This document shows, piece by piece, positions 44,475 to 56,244 of a DNA stretch of 64,000 bases. Source of the stretch: Bretschneidera sinensis (taxonomy: Eukaryota; Streptophyta; Magnoliopsida; Brassicales; Akaniaceae); contig CM043698.1 in NCBI GenBank assembly GCA_023935145.1, forward strand, positions 83,599,501 through 83,663,500, read 5' to 3'. Numbering within the stretch: the first letter of the stretch is position 1; the number at the start of each line of letters is the position of its first letter. A program made the position numbers and the translations under genes. The notes beneath the pieces were generated by a model, which saw only the letters and a program-made list of their open reading frames with translations, ran no database searches and was not told the DNA's origin.

Positions 44475-45656
44475 ATGCTTAGACCGAGAGATTTGCGAGG
44501 TAGATTCATTAGAGGACCTGAACTAGAATTACCCTCTCCTTCCACGTCTGATATTGAAACCTCACCTAGATTAAACCATAGTGCAACCTCATCAGAGAAT
44601 TTAGAGGATTTTGTTAACATGGCCGATAACCCTAATGAGAATGTTGCTATGACACTTCAGGATTACCTCCACCCTACACGCACAGCCACACCATCATGCA
44701 TCATGTTTCCAGCCAATACTTACCAACTAGATCTTAAACTAGGGATGATTCAATTGCTCCCTACATTTCATGGCTTGGATAATGAAAACCAATATGTGAA
44801 CATTAGAGAGTTTGAGAAAATAGTTGCAACTTTTCATAGTCAAGATGAAACTCATAACATTATGAAACTTAAGTTCTTTTCTTTTGCTTTGAAGGATAGA
44901 GCTAAGAGTTGGCTATACTCACTTAGACCACGATCTATTGGGTTGTGGACTGAGATGACTCGAATTTTCTTTAACAAATACTTTCCCCAACATAAGACCA
45001 ACGCTTTAGAAAGGCAAATCTCCACCTTTGCACAAAAGGATAGTGAGACTTTATATCAGTTTTGGGAGAGATTTGAGGAGTTATTGAGTATGTACCCTCA
45101 CCATGGGTATGAGAGTTGGTGCTTGGTGAGCTATTTTTATAAGAGACTTACATATAGAGAGCGCCAGTTCGTAGAGATGATGTGTAATGATGAATTTTTG
45201 GAGAAAGATCCTGATGAGGCCATAGAGTACCTCAATGAGCTTGCTGAAAAAGCTCACACTTGGACTGGACCTAGTGCTACTGAAAGCACAAATAGGTCAC
45301 GACCTATAGGGAACCCAAATGGTGGTGGAATTTACCATCTTAGGGAAGAGGATAACCTTAAGGCCAAGGTCGAGATGCTCACTAGGGAACTAGAGGTATT
45401 AAAGACTAAGAGCTTAAAGCCAACACACGTGGTTAATCATGCAAAATCTTTTGAACCATGTTTTGTGTGTGGTAGGGTTGATCATCTCCCCCAAGATTTT
45501 CCCACATTTGTTGAGATGAGAGGGTTGTATAAGGAACAATGTAATGCCTTAGGCATGTACAAGAACCCTTTGACACACTTCTCTGATACTTATAATCCGG
45601 GATGGCAAAATCACCCCAATTTTAGCTGGAAGTCTGAAAACAAGAAGCTTGCATAA
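44475..45656 (+). CDS. Gag protein of element B
   Basis: An uninterrupted frame of 393 codons starting MLRPRDLRGRFIRGPELE, the best-preserved gag in the window. The gag domain has IQLLPTFHGLDNENQYVNIR, FFSFALKDRAKSWLYSLRPR and FFNKYFPQHKTNALERQIS. It continues with CNDEFLEKDPDEAIEYLNEL and REEDNLKAKVEMLTRELE (probable coiled coil). The zinc knuckle reads CFVCGRVDHLPQDF, with the last Cys changed to Phe. The start matches that of element A and follows the leader. It is co-linear with A gag but lacks the four stops there. It could still make a particle protein if transcribed. Confidence 0.9.
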   Translation: MLRPRDLRGRFIRGPELELPSPSTSDIETSPRLNHSATSSENLEDFVNMADNPNENVAMTLQDYLHPTRTATPSCIMFPANTYQLDLKLGMIQLLPTFHGLDNENQYVNIREFEKIVATFHSQDETHNIMKLKFFSFALKDRAKSWLYSLRPRSIGLWTEMTRIFFNKYFPQHKTNALERQISTFAQKDSETLYQFWERFEELLSMYPHHGYESWCLVSYFYKRLTYRERQFVEMMCNDEFLEKDPDEAIEYLNELAEKAHTWTGPSATESTNRSRPIGNPNGGGIYHLREEDNLKAKVEMLTRELEVLKTKSLKPTHVVNHAKSFEPCFVCGRVDHLPQDFPTFVEMRGLYKEQCNALGMYKNPLTHFSDTYNPGWQNHPNFSWKSENKKLA

Positions 45657-46215
45657 CCCCCTGCACCATATCTTGAACCATATCATGCACCCGTATCTTC
45701 TAGGAGTTCTTTAGAAGACACTTTACATGCTTTTATTGAAGTATAGGGGAAGACTAATCAAAGGCTTGAATATTTAATTGTGCAGGTTGTTGAAGAACAT
45801 AAAGAGATAAAGAGCCAAGTGTCCAAGTTAATGAGTTACTTGAGTGTGACTGAGCGAGGTAAGTTCCCTTCTCAAGCTCAGTCCACATCTCATGGTCAGC
45901 ACCTGGTGCAACAGAATGTGAAGGAGGTGAATGCCATTGAGACAGTAAGTGGTAAGTTATTACACCTCCCAACAATGAAAAAATCAGAGGATATGGACGA
46001 AAGCCTCCAAGCATACATGATGGACTCATTCATGGAAAAGGTCCAGCACCTTAATCCATTGGAGTCCAACCCTTGGCTTCACAAGAGCATATGTCAAGCC
46101 AGAATTTGCGGATGTTACTGATGACATCCTTGAGGCTTCTCAAAAGCATACAAGCCCCAAATTTGGCAATGAAGCAGTGGCTAGTGCATTCAACCTATGT
46201 TTTTCTATGAGGGAA
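45657..46215 (+). pseudogene. Gag C-terminus joined to post-protease remnant, element B
   Basis: After the stop at 45656 the frame resumes at 45780-46121 with HKEIKSQVSKLMSYLSVTER and ends near LNPLESNPWLHK. In another frame the same DNA reads FTRAYVKPEFADVTDDILEA, matching the FTRVEKEPKSEDVTNDI block after the protease in C. The protease core and all of pol are deleted between the two. Confidence 0.75.
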
Positions 46216-46220
46216 TAAGG

Positions 46221-46280
46221 GCGTCTGGCTAAAGATGTAAAATTTAGCACTCATGGGAGACACCCCACAGCATATCCTTT
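46221..46280 (+). promoter_or_regulatory. Conserved 3' module of element B
   Basis: GCGTCTGGCTAAAGATGTAA, then TTTAGCACTCATGGGAGACA and CCCCACAGCATATCC. Same block as in C and D. Confidence 0.75.
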
Positions 46281-47895
46281 TACTATTATTGTTTTTCTTT
46301 CTTGTTTATTATTTGCATTTTTTTCTGTTTTCCAGTATGAACTTGGTATTTTGTTTTCAAGGAAAAATATACGAAGCAGTTCAAATGGTGAAGCACAATT
46401 TTCAGCTTCTGTGCACCTTTGGCTGCAAGAGGAGTCTCCTTTACTCTTTCTTTTACATTGAGGTCAATGCAATTTTTAAGTTAGGGGTGGAGGAAATGCA
46501 TCTCTTTGTTTCCATATTCTTTATTTCCATACTTTTTTTTTCTTTTTCCATTGAACTACTTGGTGTCATTTTCCTTTTTGTTTGTTTCTAGCATGTTTGG
46601 TGTTAGCCTTAGAGTTAATTCACATATCAATGATATGAGCTTAATTCAGATAGTAGATAGCATGTAGAAGAATTTAAATCTTGCTTCGGTTTGAAATTAA
46701 TTTAAGTTTCAATCTTCATTTGGTTTGAGACTCTAGTTTGTGGTAAGATTGTATGATTAGTCTTAAACATTTAGAGAAATTTTATGTGTGATTATTTTAT
46801 GAATACTTTTGCGGTCTTGATAAGCTCTAGAACTTACTTGATAATCACTTGAGGTGAATTCCTAGAATGCACACTACTTAGGATATGATATAGGCTATTT
46901 TTGAACCGTTTGAGCCTTTCAAACCTACCACTGCTATATTTATCACTAGTCACCTATTTGAGCCTTTTTCTTGAAAATAAAAATTGAGCCTTGTTTCTTT
47001 CGATAAACCATTTACTTACCTTTATGAGCCTAAAAATATTTTATCCTTACCTTTCTTTTAAAAGAACTTAGTTATACACATGTTGTGAGAAGCACTTAAA
47101 ATGAGTAAGGGTGGAAATATGAAGAAAAAAAAATATCACTACCACAAACCAAGTACATTAAAGGAGATAAGTTGGGGGTTGTCGAAAAGAAAAGAAAAGA
47201 AATGATGATGAAAAATAAGGTGAATGATTATGTGCCAAAATAAATATAAAAAAAAAGAGGAATTATGGCAAAGAAAGAAGAAAGAAAGAAAAAAAAATGG
47301 TGATTTGTTGAAAGAAATGCTCGAAAAATGGTTGAAAGAGTTGGGTGTTGAAGTAAAGGTTATCAAGTACTTAAAGTGATTGTGTTTAAAGCTAAGAGAT
47401 TAAGTTCTTTTGCTTGTGAATCCTTCCCATTCTTCCTTAGCCTTTTCCTTAGCCTAACGTTACAAGCTTATTAAAGACCTTTTGATCCAATGTAGTGTGA
47501 TTTTTCTACAATAGTGGAGAGTGATTTGAAAAGTTAGCCTATGGAGCTTGTTTTTGTGATTGATGTCACGCAATTTATTATGTTTTTAGAGGCCAAGACT
47601 TGTATTCACGAATGCTATGCATAAAATCATCCAGGTGTTCGGATTAATGGTTTGTGGTAAGATGGATATTAAGAGTCAATAATGATTTTAAGATTGATGT
47701 TTGGATTACTTTTGGATTTGGGTAAAATTTAATGATTCTTTATGCTTTGTGTTATATGCAATTTTTTAGACAAAATGTGAATTACTCTTGGTTAACACTA
47801 ATATTGCTTTTCATTTACTTTGATTCCCACCGTAGAATTCATCTCTTGTTTTCGCTTGAATTGCTAGAGACTAGCAATAAGCTAGTTGGGGGTTG
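46281..47895 (+). other. 3' non-coding region of element B
   Basis: Contains CATTGAGGTCAATG (46456-46469) with TTTTTAAGTTAGGGGTGGAG and a long A/G-rich tract (about 47100-47330). The polypurine tract lies directly before 47896. It is collinear with 49254-50456 of element A. No coding sequence. Confidence 0.75.
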
Positions 47896-49248
47896 TGATG
47901 AGAACCATAAAATACATCTTAATCATACTTATCTGTTAGCACTTTAGGGTTAATTTAGGTTTTAATTGCATTTTTATTCGTTAACAACTCTAAAGTGGTA
48001 TTCTTGGAACATTAACTTATTTCTTGCATTTTCAGGTATCTTGAGTTAAAAAAAAGATGGAAAAAGCATTCGATGCTTGAAGCAAGATGATTCGATGCAT
48101 ACCAAAGTGGAGCCATGGCTACAGAGAGATAAAACGAAAGACGATCTCTACAAATCAGGTCAAGGTGCACCCTGGAGGAGCTGGGGCGCACCCTTCAGAA
48201 AGAAGACCAAAAGAAGCCTCAAAGACCCAACAGGTCAAGGTGCACCTTGGATCAGCTGAGGTGCACCTTGAAGGGCTGAGGTGCACCCTGGAGAAGCTAA
48301 GGTGCACCCCACCACACACACAAGAAACTTGACAAAAGCCAAGGTGCAGCACGACTAAGTCTAAGGTGCAGCGCGCGCACAAACCCTGTTCTCTGAATTA
48401 GACCCTAATTAGGTCTTTAATGATCTGTTCAAACCCTAAAGCACCCTTAGGCCTTGTACACTATAAATAGACCACTTAGGGTTTGTAATTAGACATTCAT
48501 AAACCTGGAAAACTCAAGTAAGCAGTAACTTTTCCTCCATCAAAGTGTGCAACCATGAGCCCCGTGGCTAACTAATCTCCAGGCAAGGCAAAGGGATGAA
48601 TCCCTAGGTGTAGTTGTTCTTATTTTCATTTATTTAATTCAGTTGTAGTCTGGTATTATTTTCATTAAACATTGCTATGTTTTATTCTTTAATTTAATTA
48701 GTAGATTTCTTATTAATCTGGTGATTTCATGCTTCTTTTCCATATAAGTCTAGTCATGCTCTTCTTATGTGTATTTGTTTGGGTGTAATTGAGTCCGGTA
48801 GATCTCTTTTATAGATTTGTCCATTGCTATGATATTATCATCTAGATATATCATCGTCTTTTGATAATTTATAAGTTAGGTCATGTGTGCTTGAAAGTAA
48901 AGAATAATTCATATCAATTACATCAGGGTTTATACATGCACTTTAATTGAATATTTGTCGATTACCTGTTTGGGATGTGAAACTTGCAATCGAGATAAAA
49001 ACAGCTGAATCAAGTTAGGAGTAGGGTAACAAACCTATATGGGATTCCCGGATCCTTGTTTTTCCCCCATTATATTTCACAATCTACTTTACACAATTGT
49101 TTCACTATCAATTTCATAGCCTCTTACTCATTTGGATTTATCGTTTTGGATTAAAGTTTACCCCTTCCTTTGTAGTTAACTTATTTCCCTGTGGAATCGA
49201 CACCCCAAAGCTGTGCTACAACAACCGCATATGTTTTGGGTGTAATCA
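47896..49248 (+). repeat. 3' LTR of element B (1353 bp)
   Basis: Starts TGATGAGAACC and ends GGTGTAATCA. Motif cluster 48162-48372, TATA box TATAAATAG at 48462-48470. Confidence 0.95.
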
Positions 49249-50456
49249 AGATAACATACAGCATTTAGAAGAAGTTAAATTTTGTTTCGGTTTGAAAATA
49301 CTTTAAGTGTCAAATCTTGATTTGGTTAGAGACTCTAGTTAGTGGTAAGATTGTATGGTTAGTCTTAAGCACTTAGAGAAGTTTTATGTGTGATTATTTT
49401 GTGAATATTTCTGTGGTCTCGACAAGCTCTAGAACTTACTTGATAACCACTTGAGGCGAATTCCTAGAATGCACATTACTTAGGATATGATATAGGCCAT
49501 TTTGGACCGTTTGAGCCTTTCGAACTTACCATTGCTATATTTATCACTAGTCACCCATTTGAGCCTTTTTATTGAAAAAGAATTTGAGCCTTGTTTCTTT
49601 CAATAGCCCATTTACTTACCTAAAATATTTTTTCCTTACCTTCCTTTTAAAAGAACTTAGTCATACACATTTGTTGAGAAGTACTTAAGAGGAGTAAGGA
49701 TGGAAATATAAGAAAATATCACAGCCATAACCCAAGTACATTAAACGAGATAAGTTGGGGGTTGTGGAAAAGAAAGGAAAAGAAAAGAATGAAAAATGAG
49801 GTAAATGATCTTATGCCAAAATACAAAAGAAAAGAAAAAAAAAAGTGAATTATGGCAAAGAAATAAGAAAAGAAACGAAAAGTGGTGATTTGAGAAAAGT
49901 GCTCAAACAATAGTTGAAAAGTTGGGTGATGAAGTAAGGTTATCTAGTGCTTAAAAGAGGTTGTGTTTAAAGCTAAGAGATTGAGTTCTTTTACTTGTGA
50001 ATCCTTCCCATTCTTTCTTAACCTTACCATAGCCTGACGTTACAAGCTTATAAAAGACCTATTGATCCAATGTAATGTGATTTTTCTACAATAGTGAAGA
50101 GTGATTTTAAAAATAAGCCTATGGAGCTTGCTTATGTGATTGATGTCACACAATTTATTATGTTTTTAGAGGCCAAGACTTGTATTCATGAATGTTATGT
50201 ATAAAATCATCCGGGTGTACGGATTAATGGATTGTGGTAAGATGGATGTTAAGAGTCAATAACGATTTCAAGATTGAACTTGGGTGAATTTAAACAATTT
50301 TATGTGCTGTGTGTTATGCGGAATTTTTGAGACAAAATGTGGATTACTCTTCGTTAACACTGATATTGCTTTACTTTACTTCGATTCCCACCATAGAATT
50401 CATCTCTTGTTTCCGCTTGAATTGCTAGAGACTAGCAATAAGCTAGTTGGGGGTTG
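49249..50456 (+). other. 3' non-coding region of element A, right of insert B
   Basis: Begins with the second AGATA copy, is collinear with 46670-47895 of element B, has an A/G-rich tract (about 49700-49890) and ends in GTTGGGGGTTG, the polypurine tract. Confidence 0.8.
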
Positions 50457-51758
50457 TGATAAGAGCCATAAAATGCATCTCAACGATGTTCAATTGTTAG
50501 CATTTTATGATTCTTCTCGGTCTTTATTGTACTTTTATGTGTTGATAGCTCTTAAGTAATATTATTGGACCACTGACTTATTTCAGTGAATTTTCAGGTA
50601 TTCTGAGTCCAAAGAGAAGAAGAAGCGATCGTTGTTTAAAAGCACCAAGATTTCATGCACGACGAAGCATCGGAGTGGCTGCGGAGAGGCAAAACATGAA
50701 GAAAATCAGCAATCAGCCAGCACCGCAGTGCTCCTCAGCCAGCACTGCGGTGCCCATAAACTTCTTTGTTGTGAACAAATAGCCAGCACCGCAGTGCTCC
50801 TCAACCAGCACCGCGGTGCCCAGAAGCTCGCCCAACCAAATCATACCCAGCACCATAGAGCCCATAAAGCAGCACCGTAGTGCGCACACGGGATTGTATC
50901 TCCGAGTTAGACTTTAATTAGGTTTTAAACATTAGATTAAACCCAAGAACACCCTTGGACCCTTGTACCATAAATAGACCACTTAAGGTTTAAAAGGGGA
51001 GATCTTAGTTGTGGAGAAAAACCCAAAAAACTCAAGGCAGCAGCTCTCATCCATCAAAGTGTTTAGCCATGAACACCATGGCTAACTAACTTCCAAGCAA
51101 GGCGAAGGGATGAATCCCTAGGTGTAGTTGTTCCTATCTTCCCTTATTTGATTCAGTTGTAATAAGAATTTATTGTCAAAACATTGCTATTATTTACTTC
51201 TTTATCTAATTATAAGATCTTATCTATTCCAGTGATTATTTATTTTTCCTTGATATAAATTTAGTCATGCTTCTCTTATGTCAAGATTGTTTGGGTATAA
51301 TTGAGTCCAGTAAATCTAGCCTTTAGGTTTGTCCGTTACTGCAATATTGTCAATAAAGATATATTGTCTTTTCTTGATAAATCTATAGGATATATCATAT
51401 GTGCATAAATCGAAGAAGTATTTCATAACAATCATATTAGGGTTTACGTATGTGCTCATCGAATACTTGCTGGTTGCATGTTTGGGATGTGAAACTTGCA
51501 ACCGAGATAAAAATAACGAAATCAAGTTAGGGATAGGGCAACAACTTAGGGAGAATTCCCGGATCCTTGTTATCTTCATATTATACTTTACACTCTATTT
51601 TACACAATGACTTCATTACCAAAAGTTCATATCTTCTCACGTAAATCTTTATCGTTTGTGTTATGGTTTATACCTTCTTTTGTAGTTAATTTGTTTTCTT
51701 ATAGGATCGACACCCCAAAGCCGTGCTACAACAACCGCGTATGTTTTGGACATAATCA
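50457..51758 (+). repeat. 3' LTR of element A (1302 bp)
   Basis: Starts TGATAAGAGCC and ends GGACATAATCA. Motif cluster at about 50716-50884 with the perfect palindrome at 50808-50819. The TATA region reads CCATAAATAGACC (about 50968), one base changed from the 5' LTR. Confidence 0.95.
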
Positions 51759-51764
51759 TGCCTC

Positions 51765-52210
51765 CAAGTTGTGAAGCCATCAGGTTTCAACCCATCAATA
51801 TTTCTTTTGAGGTATTTCAGTAAACAACTTTCTGATCTCATCAAATTCATCAATCTTACACACATATATCATATTGTCTGAGGATCTTCTTAGAAATGAA
51901 AGATTATTGTGCCAATCAACATCAAGTACTAGGTCCTTCTTGTTCCACTTTAGAGAGAATATGGGTTTTCTATTCTTGTTTAAGGTATTTATTAGTTTGT
52001 CATTTGTAGTCCAAATTCTTGCTTACCCACCATAAGGATCTGATGCACATAATGTTCCCTCCCTATTCCAATCGAGTGTGATGACATCTTTGCTTTTCTC
52101 ATTTGATCTTCTTTTCACATGCTTCAGTACTAGAACATTTAAAGGATCATTTTACACACCTTCATTTGCTATTATCCAAATACGAGCCTCATCAATGACT
52201 GTGGTTTCAA
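51765..52210 (-). pseudogene. HOS15/TBL1-like WD40 repeat gene fragment
   Basis: Minus-strand reading gives DEARIWIIANEG, PLNVLVLKHVKRRSNEKSKD, VITLDWNREGTL, ARIWTTNDKLINTLNK, PIFSLKWNKKD, then LDVDWHNNLSF and SSDNMIYVCKI. These are consecutive WD40 blades of plant HOS15, a histone-deacetylase-associated repressor. About one blade is missing between LKWNKK and LDVDW, and several stops are present. It is a fragment beside the LTR of element A. Confidence 0.85.
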
Positions 52211-52315
52211 GATCAACAAAGACGGTGCAAAGGACAGGCTTCTACTCTTAGCACCAATTGTACTGAAAAAAAAAATCATTCTTTCTTAACCCTTTTACTC
52301 TTTGCTTCCAAAACC

Positions 52316-52606
52316 TCATTGTCCTTTATTTCTACCTACATGATTTCTTGTTGCTCTTTGCACTAGTTCCTGAGGAAAGTATTCATGGTCATCATTGAAA
52401 TAAGGTTGTGTATAGACAAAATCTTGTATTTCTTGTTGAGATGATAAAGAGAGAGTAGAGAGAAAATCTTGAATTTCCTTACTACTAGAAACACCCGAGA
52501 GAAGACACACCATTTCTTGTTGTTGGTGTAGTAGTATTTTATCATGATTGTCAAAATCAAAAATATTCAAATCAATACTTTGGGTCCTTTCCATCTCCTT
52601 GGACAT
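52316..52606 (-). CDS. Hypothetical protein or gene fragment, 96 aa
   Basis: Open frame starting MSKEMERTQSIDLNIFDFD. It is rich in Gln, Ser and acidic residues, with two similar segments (SSKEIQDFLSTLSLSSQ and SQQEIQDFVYTQPYF). I do not recognise the family. There is no signal peptide or membrane segment. A TATA-like sequence (CCTATAAAAGG, minus, about 52986-52996) lies about 385 bases upstream. It may be the first exon of a captured gene rather than a complete gene. Confidence 0.35.
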   Translation of the reverse strand: MSKEMERTQSIDLNIFDFDNHDKILLHQQQEMVCLLSGVSSSKEIQDFLSTLSLSSQQEIQDFVYTQPYFNDDHEYFPQELVQRATRNHVGRNKGQ

Positions 52607-52619
52607 TTCTTCTTTAATT

Positions 52620-54005
52620 TATAGGATCATTGGATCATGTGGATTTTATTATTCCATTGCATATAAGTGAAAAACCAATGTGTTATGTTTGTTGAACAGT
52701 TGCTCTATGGATGTGAAATGAGACAGTTTGAAGAATGAAAAGAATTATGAGAGGATAATGAAAGCACCAAATGTTATGAACAAGAATTTTGGGTGGATGG
52801 TAATTCTTGGTGGTAAGGAATATGAAGATGGATTTGATAGTGAATTGTAGAGAAGATAAAGATAATTGGCACTAATTAATGTCTAGTGACCAAACCCCTA
52901 AGAAAGATAGAGAGAGAAAAGAGTCAAATTACAAACTAAAAGTTTTTTTTATTATTGCTTAATTCTACTAATGGAATGTGCAATGCCTTTTATAGGTAAA
53001 AAATGCAAACCATAAACCAACTAACAATATTAACTAACTAACAACTTTAACGAATTCCTAACAATGTAATTCCTTATTTAATTATTCTAACTAATTAACT
53101 ACAATTCATATCAGTTTTCTGCCAGAAATTGAAAGAACCAAAATCCATTTAAAATAGGGTTTATATACTTACGTGGTAAATTGTTTCTATAATATTTTTT
53201 TTCTTTTTGTGTGGGATTATATGCAGCATTATGTACATGATTAATATTTCAAAGCCATGGTAAATTGTTTATCTATGGTAATCTATAAGATTGATTTAAA
53301 TTTATGCTTAAAAAAGACACGTTTAACATAGATTACTTTTAAGGTTTAATATAGACTTGCCTATCAAGATTAGTCTTGATCAAATCAATTTTTTTTTTCT
53401 AGTTGTGGAAGGAATAGATATTGATTTCAAAGGCATGAAAAAATCAGGAATCAAGTAGATGCATGGCTGAAGTCATGTAGAACATTTAACTAAATCATTA
53501 ACATTGCATTTTCTAGCATGGAATTAAGGTGCAATTATACTTTTTTCAATATTAAAATGGTTAAAAAAGACCATAATTCCGTCTCAATTTCAATTCCAAG
53601 CTTTAATTCCAAATTTCAATTCCATACACCCAAACATATCATAAGAGTTATTAAATAACGAATTATTAGGAATGAAGAAGACTCTAATGTTCTTTTTTGT
53701 TATTAAAAAGATCCATTTGTTTAACTTTATATTGATCTCATGGTAAGTTTAACATAAACGTTAAACAAGGTAAATTGATTATTTATCAAAAAATAACATA
53801 ATTTGTGAACAATCATGACTACTAAATTGTTTCATGAAATAATTTACATAAATTTATTTAAATAAAAAGACTTATTTCTCAAGAAAATTAAAATAAAAAA
53901 TTAATTTAAGAAATTTGCACATCAACACCATGTCACATCAACGAACTATCAAATAATAATATATGAAATAAAAACCTTTCTAGTTTCTATTTTTTATTTC
54001 ATAGT
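52620..54005. other. Unassigned AT-rich sequence
   Basis: No coding motif on either strand and no repeat pair recognised. The first 400 bases may be upstream sequence of the 52316-52606 ORF. Confidence 0.5.
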
Positions 54006-54007
54006 CA

Positions 54008-54950
54008 CTATGTCACCTCTCTCTCTCTCACTGAAAGTTTCTGATCAATAGTATTAATGGTGTGGGAAATGGAATTGACTTGGGTAGATAAAGTATGTAA
54101 ATTTTGGTTGATATAATTATTTGGTGAATAAATATTCTTAATGTCTTTAAATTTTATGTTTCTATTATCAGTACATGATCCTTGTTTGAAGGGAGATGCA
54201 ATTACCTCTGTTTGTAAATGTGGAATATTTACAATAATTTCTTGCAAAAGAGGATGTACAGATAAAGATGTTTGGTTATTAAATGTTGTCCATAATTGTT
54301 CTAGTTCTTGGATAACATCTATTTCTTTTCTTTTGCCTATATCAGGGTGATTTTTAGAAAAAGGATTGCGAATCTTATTGTTGAATGTATACATTTCAAG
54401 AAATTCAAAGAAATACATATTGCTATGAATTTATGTCATGTATGTATACCATTCTTCTCTAGTTTGAGTTCTTGTTTTTTCTGAAAAGTTGGAGAAAAAC
54501 CAATATGATTTTTCTCTATTCTTTTCCGAAAGGAATTCGCTTTTAAGTTTTGCCTTATCAATTTCAAAGTTTGAACTCATGAGGACATTGAGTTCATGAT
54601 CTATCATATCTGTTCGGGTAGGAGAAGGATCTCTTTGGTTCTCAGAATCTAGAATCTGAGATCGGTCATCAGCAGTTTTGAATGAGTTTTGATCTATCTC
54701 ATTTCTATGATAAGCTCCAGGGATTATAGGGTCAAAGTTAACTCCTAATAAATTTAAGGATCTAGTATAGTTGGAGGGAATATCAATATTATTTCTTCCC
54801 AGAATGATTAAGAGATCCTCATATAGTATTGATCTTCTAGAACTTCCCTGATTTATTAAGGGGTCCTCATAATGTATTAACCTTATACTAGGGTAATAGG
54901 AGAGTGTGTTAGGTTTCTAATATATCTAAACCTAATAATTACACTTCCAT
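54008..54950 (-). pseudogene. Caulimovirid movement-protein tail and coiled-coil region
   Basis: Frame 54008-54418 is open for 136 codons. It ends in a heptad-like stretch (LHTLSTQVNSISHTINTIDQ), a probable coiled coil. Upstream, in broken frames, are segments rich in aromatic residues (SYWFFSNFSEKT). Similar arrangements occur in plant genomic enzymatic polyprotein-like sequences derived from caulimovirids. Stops are frequent between 54430 and 54950. Confidence 0.6.
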
Positions 54951-55800
54951 CCCTATTTTCTTCAATTTGTGAAACATTGGTATTAGTAATGTTTCTTGGT
55001 GGGCAAATTTCTTCAAATTTCCAACAGTCTCAGATTATGATCTGGTCCCATTTGAGTAACTTAGGTGTTATTGTATTTGCATAAAAAGTATTTGCTTCAG
55101 GCAAAAAAGTTTCACCTGGTTTAGTTTGAAGCAACGCTTTTGGGTTGATTTTTGTTGTCATAACTTTATAATAAACCCTGTATATTAAGGCTAGATTCCT
55201 TGTACCAGTTTTAACATCTAATCCTCTTAATTGAATATCTAGGGTTAAGGTATCGGCTAGATGAGGGTCATAAATATCTATAGAAAAATTTGGGTAACAA
55301 TTGAAATAGGCATGACCATTTGCTAGATTTGACTCTATTAAGGATAATAATGAGTTTGAAAATTTTAGATGTCTAGCATCCCTTAACATCAACACAATAG
55401 GTGTATCAATTCCTAATCTATACAATGGTTTGATGGCTATTTGTACAAATCCTAGGTGTAAATACTTAAAATCTTTCTGTTTGTGTTTTTGAATGGATGC
55501 TAATGAAAGTAATTTAAACTTTCATTTTCATTTTTTATTGAGTAGGTATGCTCAGTTGTTTTGATGGAATAATTTGATTTAAAATCAAAGGTTCTTATTT
55601 GATAAATTTTATTAGCATTTTGCTTTGGAATATGCCAATTGAGCAGATTGTCCTCTATTTTGGCAATACTTGACTATTTAAAGAACTATTTGAGTTTTGA
55701 TCAGAATGATCAATATCTCTTGGAGGAGATGAAGAGGTAGATCCAGATAGGGATGAGTCATCACTCTGTCTTCGTCTCCTAAATAAACTTGTCATAACTT
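54951..55800 (-). pseudogene. Caulimovirid movement protein
   Basis: Open segment 55030-55425 carries the 30K-type movement-protein core: a proline-leucine-tyrosine-arginine start, an LRDARH motif and a FNCYPNFS block. The upstream part from about 55800 is split by stops. Movement proteins form the tubules through which virus passes plasmodesmata. The copy is non-functional. Confidence 0.85.
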
Positions 55801-55993
55801 AAGAAAAAGACAAAATTGCTACAGTACCTGCTACAGTAGCTACTGCGAGAACACCACCGGGAACACCCAATACCAAACTAAAAAATGGGCTTACCAATGG
55901 ATTAACAAAGGCTTACCAACACAGCAAATACGCATAGTCAAAGAACAACTTTGTACAATAAAAAAATTATAACAAGTTTAAGCAAAAGAAGAA

Positions 55994-56011
55994 GATATGG
56001 CTCTGATACCA
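55994..56011 (-). promoter_or_regulatory. tRNA-Met primer binding site of the pararetrovirus
   Basis: Minus strand reads TGGTATCAGAGCCATATC, the initiator tRNA-Met complement that starts minus-strand DNA synthesis in caulimovirids. It lies in the non-coding region, not beside any LTR. Confidence 0.85.
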
Positions 56012-56244
56012 CAAAGGAACATGACCAAGAAAAATGAAATATAATCATAGCAATAATCAAATTTGAAACAAAATAAATTGGTAATTTTGAAATATTTATT
56101 TGAAATATAAACAACTTTGGATATTGAGATTACAAATGAGTCAGAAAACTTACAAAGAGAAGGAAGCATGAAGATATCCCTCACAATAATTTTACAAGTT
56201 TTCACTCCGAAATTGCACTCTGATTACAATATTTTAACACTACA

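Larger units (their letters stand above)
42816..49248 (+). mobile_element. Element B: gag-only Athila-like derivative nested in A
   Basis: LTRs 42816-44188 and 47896-49248, an exact duplication AGATA at 42811-42815 and 49249-49253, a primer site and a polypurine tract (GTTGGGGGTTG). The internal region of 3.7 kb holds a good gag, a little protease-side sequence and the 3' non-coding region, with no protease core, RT or integrase. This matches the plant class of terminal-repeat elements that carry only gag. Confidence 0.95.
33799..51758 (+). mobile_element. Athila-like element A, with element B nested in it
   Basis: LTRs 33799-35102 and 50457-51758, primer site at 35108, then gag, protease, RT, RNase H, integrase and env-like ORF in the usual order. 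The element is about 11.5 kb without the 6.4-kb insert B. The flanking five bases TACTT (33794-33798) and TGCCT (51759-51763) do not match: they differ at two positions, both possible transitions. The 5-bp duplication is therefore either decayed or was never shared, for example after recombination. All ORFs carry stops. Confidence 0.92.

Noticed and set aside
55994..56011. A copia element at 56000 suggested by TGGTATCAGAGCC
   Set aside because: No LTR end beside it, and the surrounding frames are movement protein and caulimovirid polyprotein. Caulimovirids use the same primer.
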